Origin: Lepiota brunneoincarnata
Lineage: Eukaryota > Basidiomycota > Agaricomycetes > Agaricales > Agaricaceae
DNA length: 64,000 bases
Direction: 5' to 3'
Assembly: GCA_023014365.1 (NCBI GenBank)
Contig: JAEBUN010000002.1
Span: forward strand, 2,790,001-2,854,000
Below are positions 12,208 to 23,401 of the stretch, piece after piece. Every line of letters starts with the position of its first letter. The first letter of the stretch is position 1. Below the pieces are notes generated by a model that saw only the letters and a list, made by a program, of their open reading frames with translations, was not told where the DNA came from and searched no databases. Made by a program: the position numbers and the translations under genes.

Positions 12208-13529
12208 CTACCCCCCTTGTATGTATTCATCCACGTATTACCGCTTACTGACTTATTTATCCCCAACTTTTTGGCACTGGTCTGCGGCTAAAGGACCACG
12301 CAGTAGCAGGTCTGGGCGCAGGCGTTGTAACGACATTGTGTTTGAATCCCTTGGATCTTCTCAAGGTCAAGTTTCAGGTCAACACAGGTGCTCAGACGAG
12401 TGGCATCGGAAGGCAGATATTTTCTGCATTGAAGGATATCCAGCAGCAGCAAGGATGGAAAGGCTTGTACCGTGGTATTTCGCCAAACGTTGCGGGGAAT
12501 GCGTCGAGCTGGGGGCTATATTTTCTTTTGTACGTGTTTTTTCTTATCCTGGATCGCGCGATTGGTGGTTCAATTTATTCTCTCGTGTCGCAAGTTACAA
12601 CATGCTCAAGAAACGGGCTGGTGGAGGTGATCACAATAAGCCTTTATCTGCTGCTCAATATCTGGTCTGTTCTGCCGAAGCAAGTCCGTTTCCTCGTCTC
12701 CTCCAGAGGCTGGCGAAATACTAAGAGCATGATCTAGGCGCCGTGACGGCCGTCATAACCAATCCCTTTTGGTTGATCCGGGTTCGAATGTTTGCGACAA
12801 CACGAGGCTCGCCTAATGCGTATCGTGGTCTCTGGGGTATGTCAATGAAGAATGGTGGTTGGCTTCTTGATTCATACCTTTGCTAGATGGTCTATCCACT
12901 ATCTTGCGCACTGACGGTTTCGTGGGTCTTTTTAGAGGTACCACGCTGGCGCTTGTCGGCGTTTCCAATGGTGCAATACAATTCATGGCGTATGAGAAGA
13001 TGAAAAAGTGGGGCTTTGATCAGAAGCGGAGACAAGCTGAACGAGCTGGAAAACCCTATAATCAAGACCTGGACAAATTGGTCAGTAATTTCCATCAGGT
13101 CGCGGGAGATAGACTTATTTTGTCCAGTCCAACTTGGCATATTCAACAATGTCAATATCGAGCAAATTCATGGCATCAGCTGCTACATACCCTTACCAGG
13201 TTGTTCGGTCAAGGATACAGGTCGGTCGGTCGCTCTTAATTTATAACTGAGCTGATGAGTTTTCCGTCCCTATCGGGTAGAACAATGCTCAAAGAGACCT
13301 ATTCCCTGACATTCCCACCACTATCAAGCGCACCTGGAAACGAGAAGGTTTCAGAGGCTTCTACCGTGGTCTCGGAACCAGCCTTGTGCGGGTCCTCCCA
13401 GGAAATTGCATAACGTTCGTTGTATACGAGAATTTGGCCTGGTTGCTCAGAACATCCGCTGCGAGGCGGGACGCAAAACGATCTACGGAAGAGAATCCAC
13501 GCCACTTCGACGAAACTTCCGATTCGTAA
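12177..13529 (+). CDS. Mitochondrial carrier of the FAD/folate type (FLX1-like)
   Basis: This is an SLC25 inner-membrane carrier. Three repeats with their signature motifs are visible: NPLDLLKVKFQV, then TNPFWLIRVRMF, then a third repeat beginning YPYQVVRSRIQ. Each is followed by the second half-signature: GWKGLYRGISPN, GFVGLFRGTTLA, GFRGFYRGLGTS. The FWLIRVR form and the segment NGAIQFMAYEKMKKW are typical of the FAD/folate subfamily (yeast Flx1, human SLC25A32), so import of FAD or a related cofactor is likely. The start MTKPPSSFFATTPL at 12177 was chosen because its donor GTATGT splices in phase to DHAVAGLGAG. Five further introns also splice in phase. The stop TAA at 13527-13529 follows RHFDETSDS. 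No break is seen. Confidence 0.8.
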
Positions 13530-15711
13530 CCTGGTGCAACATAAAGGTTTCAGCGATCGGCTAGCTTCTTAACCAAGGCAACTTTTCTCCATGTCCGTTG
13601 CTCGACGTGGACTCGAGGTTCCCGCGAAGCTACCTTGTGATCCGATGATGTTACTCAGCCCATCGGTGGCGTGCATCATGCTCTGCTCCAAAAATACTTG
13701 GCCAATATCAAACGCAGTGCTCGCCAAGCTTCGGAATTCGCATCGGCCCATCATCCTGTCTCCCATTCCCAATCCACGCACCTTATACGCCCACTTAATG
13801 TATTGTCTCCCACTCCCCCGACTCGATAATTTGACTTAGTCATACTATCTCGCTCGTGTCCGGGCGTTCATATTTTATAGACCTGTAGATTTTCTGTCTG
13901 AAAGGCACAATCATAGTGCACGATGTCAGCTTAGCCAAGTGGATGACTATAATGTTTTTTTTTTTCTCCCACAGCCTCTACGGAACGCTCCTTATTATCT
14001 ACTTATGGTGTTTTTAGGTGATCGCTAGGAACCTGGTGTGGTCCATTGGAGGCCCGTTCACTGACCACGGTTGGAACGGATGTCCAACCCGGTTACGCTG
14101 TTTTGGTAGATTTTTTCGGAAGTGGACTCTGCGCCATGGCCTTGGGGCTCGAGTAACATGTTGTCTGCACCCTCCAATGCTTCTGATCAGGTAATACAGT
14201 GCCGTTGAATGATCATCGAAGCAGCCGACTTGAGCAGGTTGTTGGGTTCATCCTCGCTGAGTTGGTAGTTCAAGTACGTGAGGTTTCTGGTGGAGACTCG
14301 GCGATAAACCTGATTGCGGGAACGCTCCCTAGGATTGTGTCCTTTTCTGACGCCACCGCAGATAGGTCCTGGCCTTTCGGTCGCGGGGTGGCTACACGGC
14401 GATTGCCTTGAACAATAACCCCTACCAGGCACGTTGCATAGAACTGGGCCCGAGTGGCGACTTACGTTGTGCCCTAGTGCTGCCCAACTAATGAGATAAT
14501 CACCGCACCCTATGGCCGAGCCGATTTTTGTATCGTACCCAACGGTGAACTTGTGTGAGGTCTGAAGAGCCCCGGATGTTTTCTCTCAGCGGCTAATAAT
14601 TGACACTCCATGTGGTCGCCGGCATGCGTTTTGAGCGTCCTGCCGGGGGCTTGCTTTGTCTATGCAAGGACGCTTGTTCCCGGGTTGCCTGCTGGTGCGA
14701 CTTGAATCACCCTGTCGCAGATAGACAGGCTCGATGCGATAAGCTCGTGGGCGCAAAAGAACGGGTAATAATCCGCTTGAATGAATGCGCGAGGTGCCCT
14801 GAGGCACAGCTTCAAGCTTCAAGCCCGGGTCCTGACCTGAAATCTTGGGGGGATGAGTAATGCCGTATCGGAGTTGCCTTGTCGCAAGGAAATGCCAGGA
14901 CATGGAGCGGCCTTTCATTTTCGGCGTGTTTGGAGCGGTTCACCCACTCATCAATTCATTGAGAAAGGAGTTTGGAAGGGATTTCCGAGGGTGCTTTGGG
15001 AGATCATTGCCAAGTTTAGAGGGCATTTCCAGTGGTACTAAACCTGATATTAAATGCTCGGGATGTCAATCGGCTGTGATTACGGGGGGGACCTGCAAGT
15101 CGAGAATCCGGCCCGAATAGATAAATAAGAGGCATTGAGGCGAAGTAAACCGGCCATGCGGTTGTTCTACCTGCGAGTAGACCGGATGTGGAGTTTGCCT
15201 TGGTCAAGGCAGCATTACAGTTGGGTTTTTGGAGGGTTGAGAAATGTGGCAGTGGGTCGGGTCCGACTAACGGTAAATATCAATTCCCTCGAGGAAATCG
15301 TCTACATAGTATTCCGGCTTTCCGTTGTTGGCGGAGATGCGAGTAAACCGTTTTGCTTGATCAGGGGTAGGATTGCTGGTTAGTAGCGACCTGGAGTGAC
15401 AGTGGGATGCGGGTCAAGGTAGACTTTTTTTTAACATTGGCGATCCGTGAAATAGCTCCTGGTCTAGTCCAAGGAGTAGATTGAATCCTCAGCAGGGAAG
15501 GAGGGGGGTAAGTAAAGGCGACTCGGCGAGCCAAGTGACAGATTTTGGGTTAGCTCTGTTTGCCTGCATCCCCTCGCCCAAACAGGATCTCTCCAAATCC
15601 TTTCCCTCTAGGCGAATACACGTCTGAACTGCTGACTCTCGAACTGTTGTGTGCGTGTCCGTTTGTATTGAAATTCAGAATGTGGGCTGAACCTATTATC
15701 AAATTCTCAGA
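13530..15711. other. Gene-poor intergenic region
   Basis: About 2.2 kb with only short open frames and no recognisable motif on either strand. A minus-strand frame at 14187-14432 ends with a Leu-rich segment, but no start, splice context or family supports it. The right end should contain the promoter of the mitochondrial IF-3 gene. Confidence 0.45.
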
Positions 15712-16675
15712 ATGAACACCTTCTCCACGTTCCGGTCCGTTGCAGTTGAACTTCTCCTTCTCAAGTCACCACGGGCACCATCGGCCTCTTCCCCATGTCG
15801 AGACCTGCTCCAAGCGACCCTCGTCCTACCACATTCGCGCCACCGCTCCTTCCACTTGTCTTATACTCGGGCAGGCTGGGTCAAAAACAAGCAAACCCTA
15901 AAGACCGCCAAAACTGAGGATGCTCTCAAGAAAGAGCGCTCGAAGGAACGGTTGCGCAAAGAGATTGGCCTCCGTAATTCTGATATCCCTTACAAAAAAG
16001 TGCGGGTCCTCGACCGTGGAGGTTTCAGCCCATACAAACCTCTCGCCGACGTCTTAACTGAAGTTGACCAACTCAATGCTTCCGAACTTGAGCAGGGGGC
16101 CGCAACAGAGCCGGGAACGAACAAGAATCATAAATCATACCAGGCGCGACTGATTGCCAACGATCCGGATCCCTATTGTCAAGATCGTTAATACGCGCGA
16201 GGAGTACCAAAAGGCCAAGACTGCACGCGAACAAGCGAAGATCAATGCAACCAAGGGGGTGCACAAAGAGGTGCAACTGACTTGGAGTTCGTCTGAAGTG
16301 GATGTGGAGACCAAACTAGAGAAAGCGAAGGGGGATTTGGAGAAGGGGTATAGAGTCGATTTGGTAGTGACGCCGAAGAGGGGTGTCGCTGCTCCATCAC
16401 TAAGCGAGAGGCAGGTACGCGCGCAGGAACTTGTCGGACAGCTTGCTGGAGCTGGGAAGGAATGGAAGGACCGAGATTTTACGAGGAATTCTATGGTGAT
16501 ATACCTTCAGGGAACTGCGCCGCCTGCAACAGAGATCAAGGAGGCAGGGGGAACCCCCGAGAGAGTTCTGTTGAGAGCGCAGAGGAGGGAGAAGTTGGCC
16601 AGGAAGTTAGAAGAGAAAAGGCGACAGGAGAAAGAGTTTTTACTGAATTCGCGAATGCTAGAAGATCAACCATAA
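15712..16675 (+). CDS. Mitochondrial translation initiation factor IF-3, frameshifted
   Basis: IF-3 binds the small mitoribosomal subunit and helps select the start codon. The first frame (15712 on) has an Arg/Ser-rich mitochondrial leader, then the N domain: GLRNSDIPYKKVRVLDRGG and ARLIANDPDP. The second frame continues directly with PIVKIVNTREEYQKAK and the C domain: HKEVQLTWSSSEVD, KLEKAKGDLEKGYRVDLVV. The two frames join at CCC-T, 16171-16174: frame 1 hits a stop five codons later, and frame 2 has a TGA just upstream at 16151-16153. Removing one base gives a continuous 320-residue protein of normal layout, with no room for an intron across the conserved strand. So a single extra base separates the halves: assembly error, true mutation or +1 frameshifting. 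The C-terminus is a charged, Arg/Lys/Glu-rich extension, common in mitochondrial IF-3. Confidence 0.75.
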
Positions 16676-16710
16676 GTACCATTACTATGGCTTAGAATAC
16701 ATTACTTCTA

Positions 16711-19377
16711 TCAATTTAGGGCAGCTACCCGTATCCTACGAATCCTTTTGTGGGTTCTACGACGCAAGGGAAGACCCTTGGTGCGGTGAACAGGTAAAGT
16801 GTAAGGTCCTCCAATCCTGCTGTTCTTTTGGAAAATAAATGGACGCCTGTCCACTTCAGGAAGTTCTTCAGGATTGTTGAAATCTCCGCGCCTTCCAACG
16901 AAGAGATGCTGGAATCCGACAGGAATAGGGTATCCACTCTCTTCCATGTCAGTGACAATCTCCTCCAGCAAGGGTTGCAAGCCACGGTCGTCAATATAGC
17001 CTTGTTCTGCATATTTTCGACGAACGAAATGGAGGTGGCTGTGAGCCTCCTTCAGAGTTGTCCCTCGTGATGGCAGATACTCGCGCATAATTCTCAACAA
17101 AGCGTTATAGAATCTGGCGTCGGGTCTGTGCCCTCGAGAAGCGTTCTTGTCCGTATTTTGCTTGTGCAAGTGATACAAGCTTGTCGTTTTACGGAGAAGG
17201 TAGTCCAAGATACGCACACCTGTCCGCCGACGGCATCGTGTGAATTCCGTCTTATAGGCTTGCAACATCGTGGTGTACACGGCAATGGCAGGATGCCATG
17301 GTCCTTCCTTTCCAGCAATTCTATTATCCTTGCTTGCCGCGGACGCAGCAAGTATCAATTTGAAGAGCAAATGTGATTTCTTGGACACACCATTCTTGTT
17401 GATTGCGTTGAGAAAGACACCTAGCACATGTGGCCCAAGAACGACCGCACGGACGACAGATTCTCGCCACAGACGTTTGTAGGCCGCATGATCAGAAAGA
17501 AGCGAGGAATGGCGGCGTTTGAAGTCAAAGATGGGAATGAGAAGATGCATGAGTTGAACAGCTACGCGCGGGTGGCCACTGGAGACGAGGGCGGATAGGT
17601 ATGCCACGAGGGTATAGCTGTCTCCAAGTATTTGTTCGAGGGTGGGTGCTGGGGCCAATGGAAACTGCTCTTGGCTGACTTGTCTAAAAGCGCGTGGAAG
17701 CTCCGAAGGCAGAGGATCTGCATGGCTATTGGTGATGTTCCAAGTATCTGTAGGAATATACTGGCGAAGAACACTTAATATCTGTTTGCTGACGTCCGAC
17801 CGCCGAGACAAGGCGACCCATCTTAGCGAGGCATTGAAAGAATCTGTTCCTTTAAACACCGGTGGTTCGCGTTTGAGTGTCATATGCTCATACACCTGGG
17901 TAGCCATAGCAGGGGAGAAGCGCTCTCGAAGGGCATAGTGGATGAGGGCGTTGTATGAAGAGCGGTTGAGCGCAGGTAGTAGGTGATGAATGGGGTCCGG
18001 GATGCGGAATTCAACCAATGCGAGTCCGGTGGGGCGTACTAGTTTAATGACACGTTTCTCTGGATATTTGGTAGGCATCGAATCAATGAGTCTCCGGAGT
18101 ACATCGTGAAAGTATCGGTAGGCATGTATGGAACTTGGTTCTTGGCCCTTGACTATAACCCATACTGGGCTATCGGAAACCGGACAGCGAGCCATCGTCC
18201 GAATAAGGGAGCCAAGCCTCGGGAAGGGTATTTGGCGATCGTCCAGTAATGTTGCCACGTTGGCAAGTGCCTGTAGTGATTCTTGAAATTTGGGAGTGTC
18301 GAGTGTCGCTCGGGTGGCTCGGGAGAACTCGTCATCAATCTGCATCACAATAGCTTTCAGCGTTCCAGGTAATGGGCGGGGTGTTTTGTCGAAATGATAG
18401 CGGGACACGCTTTCGTGTTGCTCCGAATGTGATGTGACCTGAGGTTCTTCTGACGTTGTAGGTGTGGCAATGCGTGTCAAGACCTGTGACCTGATATTCC
18501 AATCTTTGACCAAGGCGCCAAAGAGCAGGGAGGCAATAATTATCTCGCCATTGATAAGACAGAGTGTGATCAGCATGTTGAACATTTCCTCTGTTCTTTG
18601 GCTCCTGCTCTGCCGAGCTGCGCGCAAGAGGCGCAATCCAGACGCAATATTCGGATCGTCTGTCATGGAGGATCCCAAAACAAGCACGCGTGGTGACCGT
18701 AAGAGGTTTTGCATACGGTCCTTGAGCCGAGTGTCGCTATACTTGCGTATTGGTTTTTCCACAGTTGAAGCTTTCACGAGCCCACCCACGATCTTCTCGA
18801 GGGTCTTCCCGCGCACTTGGATTCCGGTCTTCATCATACCTGTGGCCAGGGAGGAAGCTTGCTGTGCCATTCCTATACGTACCAGGCCATGAAGAAGTGC
18901 GTGGGCAGGTAATCGTGGGGAGATGCCTCGAGGAAAATGTATACGAGTCTTCCTCACAGCTGCCCACGACTGAGGGTCGAGCTTTACATTGGGCGGGAGC
19001 GAGGCAAGACGAACGGAGCTGACGGTCATAAATGCATCCTCAAGGGCGTGCTCATTGAGGAATGCATGAATAGCTCTGGTGGCAGACAGTGCTAATTGTG
19101 AATTAGAGAGGGCATTGGATTGGGTATTGGATGCCCATTTCGAAGTTGGAAGGGAGGTCGGTAGCTCGAGAAAAGAGAGCGGTTGGGAGATTGAAAGAGG
19201 TGAAGTTTTTAGACTCCGGTATGCGTTCTTGAGGGCGTGCGTGCATGGAAAACGGTTGGCAAGTCGGCGCACAGGGGGCCTTGAGGCTCTGACATTAGAA
19301 AGAAGATTTGCGGCGCGGCCCAAGTGGTCGCACGGATTCCTGACAAAGTTTTGCCAGATGCATTGCATGTGGTTCAC
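16711..19377 (-). CDS. Large mitochondrial PPR-like protein
   Basis: A single uninterrupted 888-codon frame, unusual in this intron-rich region. The N-terminus is Arg-rich without acidic residues, as in mitochondrial presequences. The body is alpha-helical with pentatricopeptide-like helix pairs, for example ALLHGLVRIGMAQQASSL, FNMLITLCLINGEIIIASLL and YNALIHYALRERFSPAM. The C-terminus is strongly basic (RRRTHKRIRRIRV). Organellar RNA binding (expression or processing of mitochondrial transcripts) is an inference from repeats plus presequence; repeats are degenerate and no named family is recognised. The stop codon at 16711 faces the IF-3 stop with only 35 bases between, so the 3' UTRs must overlap. 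The start at 19377 is head-to-head with CBP80. Confidence 0.7.
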   Translation of the reverse strand: MNHMQCIWQNFVRNPCDHLGRAANLLSNVRASRPPVRRLANRFPCTHALKNAYRSLKTSPLSISQPLSFLELPTSLPTSKWASNTQSNALSNSQLALSATRAIHAFLNEHALEDAFMTVSSVRLASLPPNVKLDPQSWAAVRKTRIHFPRGISPRLPAHALLHGLVRIGMAQQASSLATGMMKTGIQVRGKTLEKIVGGLVKASTVEKPIRKYSDTRLKDRMQNLLRSPRVLVLGSSMTDDPNIASGLRLLRAARQSRSQRTEEMFNMLITLCLINGEIIIASLLFGALVKDWNIRSQVLTRIATPTTSEEPQVTSHSEQHESVSRYHFDKTPRPLPGTLKAIVMQIDDEFSRATRATLDTPKFQESLQALANVATLLDDRQIPFPRLGSLIRTMARCPVSDSPVWVIVKGQEPSSIHAYRYFHDVLRRLIDSMPTKYPEKRVIKLVRPTGLALVEFRIPDPIHHLLPALNRSSYNALIHYALRERFSPAMATQVYEHMTLKREPPVFKGTDSFNASLRWVALSRRSDVSKQILSVLRQYIPTDTWNITNSHADPLPSELPRAFRQVSQEQFPLAPAPTLEQILGDSYTLVAYLSALVSSGHPRVAVQLMHLLIPIFDFKRRHSSLLSDHAAYKRLWRESVVRAVVLGPHVLGVFLNAINKNGVSKKSHLLFKLILAASAASKDNRIAGKEGPWHPAIAVYTTMLQAYKTEFTRCRRRTGVRILDYLLRKTTSLYHLHKQNTDKNASRGHRPDARFYNALLRIMREYLPSRGTTLKEAHSHLHFVRRKYAEQGYIDDRGLQPLLEEIVTDMEESGYPIPVGFQHLFVGRRGDFNNPEELPEVDRRPFIFQKNSRIGGPYTLPVHRTKGLPLRRRTHKRIRRIRVAALN

Positions 19378-19620
19378 ATAACTAGAAGAAGGTCAGAGAG
19401 GCACATTTTCTGTATATTGTCGCCGGCCTCACCAGGTACTTGTTCAGCAACGTAGAAGACCAGTTTTATGTCTCCATCCCGAAATGCGCCTTTGGACTAG
19501 ATTTGGTTTTAGTCACGTGGTCTCGTTCGAGTCGAGACATCACACTCTGCGACGGTCACTGTCAGCGTCAACGAAGATATTTGCTTTACTTATATCTTGT
19601 AAGAGTCGGTGTATCCAAGA
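19378..19620. promoter_or_regulatory. Divergent promoter between the PPR-like gene and CBP80
   Basis: A 243-base interval separates the start codons of two divergent genes. Part of it is open in several frames, but the CBP80 start chosen at 19621 fits the known N-terminus of the family. No specific motif is claimed. Confidence 0.5.
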
Positions 19621-22600
19621 ATGGGTTACCGACATGGGGGCTACCGCAGGCGATACAGAGGTGAGAGTGAAAGTAGCCATCCCCTTCGACGTTTTAGGTA
19701 GTAACCGAAAACCGTCCACGTAGACGACTATGATGACCGCCGACGCGAGGTGCCCGAAACGCCAGATGATAAACTGAAGACTGCTATAGTCAAATTCGGT
19801 GAAGTGGTGCGAAAACAATGTTAAATCTGTGGGCCAATGGGCTTGATTGTTCTGATGCAGGATGCACTTGAAGAGTTACCGCGCCTCGAAAAGCAAATAC
19901 GCGAGCATCAACCGCTGAACATACCAAACATCTCGGAGGCATTCAGGATTAGGTTAGTATGGGCTGTAGCTTTTTATTCAGCATTTGACAAATGGATTGC
20001 AGTGTGACCGAGCAACCGTACAAGATTCCTTTCTATGCTGCCCTCTTGCGTTCTCTATACGATGAGCCCGAATTGGCGTCACCAGATACGCCCGCCCTGG
20101 GGCGGCTTATACTGGAGGATTTTTGGAAAGGTTTTCAAGGCTATCTGGATAAAACGGCCTGGCGGGAGACGCGTTTATGTGCAAGTATTATTCGTTTGTT
20201 GCGCGATTCATGCTGATTCGTTATTAGATACATTTTTTTGCACATTTAACTGTCGCAGGCTTCATTTCCCCTGACTCAATGACTGCGTTGCTACAGTCCT
20301 TTGTCGCTGTTTTGGATGAGTTTGGTGTCTCGCACGGTCGCGCCAAAAAAGCAGCTTTGTCGGCAGGCGAAGGACTGATAATTGTAAGTACATGCATTCA
20401 CTCGAGCGGCGCTTCGTTTCCTAAACTTCTGTGACCAGGCAGGGCCTGTTTTGAAAATGCATTCTCCATCGAGTGTTAATGCTATGATCACTGCCATCCA
20501 CACCTACAGCGAATCCACAACAAACGCCAAATGGCTTGTTGCGCTCAGTAGTAGAGTTTCCAATGAGGTGGCGATCCCAGGCGGCGCGAACGAGGTAATT
20601 ATGTCTGTTGTCCGACCTATTCACGTATTCGCGCATTCACGCAAACTTTTCTCAGGTGCTTGATAGCCTATTGAACGTCCTGAATACCCTCAACCAGAGT
20701 GACTTTGCAGGAACAGCAGATTGCCTTCCGAGGCCATATCTAACTGGGGCAATCCCTGAAAACGAAGTACCTAAATATAACCTGCCGGCTGTCTTGGTGC
20801 CTCCTGAGATTATTGAAGTCGAGGGCATTCTGTCTGAGGCTGGCAGCGAAGCACAGTTCAAGAAGGAAGAATGGCCGGAGTACTATTTCCGTCTCTTCGC
20901 AGATGATGTGAGACCAGCAAGTTTCCTATCGAGCATTGGTTGAACTCACATGTCAACATAGGTGTCACCAGATCCTAACACACCGGCTGGTTATGTTATT
21001 CACAGTGCTCTGATTGATACTATTGATATCTTTGAGATCAACCGCAAAGATTGTGCACGCCTTTTATTGGAGTACCCCAAGTGGAATCTTCCAGGCACTT
21101 TCAAGCCCAAACCGGGCTCAACAGTGGAATACGAGCCTTTACCAGGAAAGGACTGGCAGTTAGATAGCACCGTTCTCGAAGTAAGCCTTTCCCCTTGCTG
21201 TTGTGCATTTATCTCACCTTCAGAACAGACTATTCTTGGAGCATACCTCGTTCTACCGGAGACCTCTCAGAAGTCTATCTACTATGTTAGCCTCATTACG
21301 GAACTATGCAAACTCTCGCCCTCAACGGTCGGACCTGCAGTCGGTAAATCTATTCGGAAACTTTACTCCGCTCTTGCAGACTCGCTGGATGTTGAGGTTG
21401 CTCGTCGTTTTGCGGAGTGGTTTGCTGTCCATATGAGTAATTTCGGGTTTCAATGGGTGTGGAAGGAATGGTTAGTGATGGTTGTTCTATGGTTGTCTAT
21501 TTACTGACATATCTCCTATGTTAGGGTGCCGGATTTGTCATTGACTGTCCAGCATCCAAAGCGTACTTTCATTCGTCGCGCTGTGGAGTTTGAAATCCGC
21601 CTTGCTTATCATGAACGTATCCTCAAGATGTTGCCACCACAAATGCAAGAGCCAGATGCATATGTAATTTCTGAGCAAGCGCCCTCACCGGCTTACAAAT
21701 ATGAAGACCCTTGTGAATATTCATGCTTCTTCCCCTTTCGCACGACACTCAAAAAATCTATAGCACATCCTCATCATGAGGCAGCTCAATCTGTTCTAAA
21801 CCTCTTCCGAGGAAGGGCCAAGGCCGAGGACATTATTGCCCATCTTGACACCCTCAAAAATCAGCTGGAAACAACCGACGAGGCCCATCACAATGTAGAT
21901 GGTGTTGTTCGTTCCATCACGATGCAGTCTCTTCTTAACATTGGTTCTCGGTCCTTCTCGCACCTTCTCAACGGCATCGAACGGTATCTTCCCTTGCTTC
22001 GCAACCTCGCTAGTGGTGGCGTTTCGAGCGGGGGTGGTTACGGGAATACTGAAGCCAAGAATGACATACTTACAGCTTCAGCTGCATTTTGGAAGCACAA
22101 CAGGCAAATGGTTGGGATCGTCTTTGACAAGCTGATGCAATATCAAATTGTCGATCCCACCGACGTTATCAGTTGGACGTTCTTGAACAGCTCTGTGTTC
22201 ACCCAATTAGGGGAAGTTGAGGATCCCTTGTATTTGAACGCCTCTGAGTGGGATTTGTTGAAAGCAGCGCTGGACAAGGCAAACGGGCGTGTCGTTATTG
22301 CAAGAAGGAAGATCGCCACGCTGAGGAAGGAAGACGACGATGCCAGAGCGCGAGCTAAAGCTAATCAAGGAATGGAAGTTGATGGCGAAAGCAAAGCAGG
22401 TATGAACTCATTTTCCTCAAAATTTTCCACCTTAGCACTAACAATTGATCAATTTTGCTTTTGTGCTTGCGTGCGCGCTGTTCCTCGGACGCTGTTGCTG
22501 TCATACACAGATGAAACCGACGACGTTGAAAATCCTGCGCTGGAAACGGCACTCAAGGCTTCAGAATCACTCGTTCGCGAACAAAAAGCTGCTCTGTCGC

Positions 22601-22955
22601 GCACTTTGGAAGGTTTCATTGCATGTCTCGCGCCTCCTGAGGATGGGGCAAACCCTAATCCTCATTCAAGAGCTGTGATCGACGAGGAAGCTTGGAGTAA
22701 ACGAAGTTCCTGGGGCCGTGGCGAGTGGAACGCTTGGGAAACTTGGGGCTGGTATCGTCAATTCGTCAGAGCGGTATGTCTGTCTTTTCAAATTGCGATC
22801 AGATGTGACTGACGTGCTCTCTTTAGTACGCTCCCTACCTGCGCAAGTACACCAATATGCTTGAGGTGGTGTCGTTCTCGAGATTCGAGGGCGGCAATGA
22901 TCCAGCCGCGGACCTCCTCAAGAAGCTATGGCACATTGCTACCGGTCAGGAATAG
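19621..22955 (+). CDS. CBC1: Nuclear cap-binding complex large subunit CBP80/NCBP1
   Basis: CBP80 is the scaffold of the nuclear cap-binding complex. With CBP20 it binds the 5' m7G cap and directs splicing, export and RNA decay. The N-terminus MGYRHGGYRRRYR is a basic tail, followed after two phase-consistent introns by DKLKTAIVKFGE, NIPNISEAFRISVTEQPYK and IPFYAALLRSLYDEPE, the start of the first MIF4G-like helical domain. The middle domain includes WPEYYFRLFADD, and later exons give RRAVEFEIRLAYHERILKML. The C-terminal domain contains HHNVDGVVRSITMQSLLN, SRSFSHLLNGIERYLPLL and WETWGWYRQFVRAY. The protein ends KKLWHIATGQE with TAG at 22953-22955. About ten introns are present and no break is seen. 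Its partner ARS2 lies 2.75 kb downstream on the same strand. Confidence 0.9.
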
Positions 22956-23401
22956 ATAAATGAGTAGCCTTGTCTGTGATTAGCTTGCCTTTTATTCTAT
23001 TTTTCGCATCGTCCCTTTAAGCCGAGCATGCCGCGAGCCGTGTCTGCGCCTATCTGTCATTGAACAGTCCAATGTCATGGATGTTGATCTTGAAGTGGAA
23101 AATGTTGTTCTCTAAGCCCTACTGATTGACTGAATGACATACAGCCTATCTCTATTTTTTCCCCTGGCTTCTAATGTTTACAACCCTTCGCAAAGTTTCG
23201 GGTGAAGAACCGTGTGTGGGTGATTCCGCCAGGGTGAGATGGAAAGGGACAAACACGTGGTACATACATAACGGGATGATTGTTAAAATGATAACCCTAT
23301 GAGAAAGCACAGCGGATGAGACAGATGTGGAAGAGGAAATATGGAGATCGTAGAAAAATGGGTGGGGACAGGGAAGAACACGTGGAAGGTAAGTGAGACA
23401 A
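22956..23401. other. Convergent 3' intergenic region
   Basis: No gene is seen between the CBP80 stop and the stop of the minus-strand unknown gene. It should contain both 3' UTRs. Confidence 0.5.
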
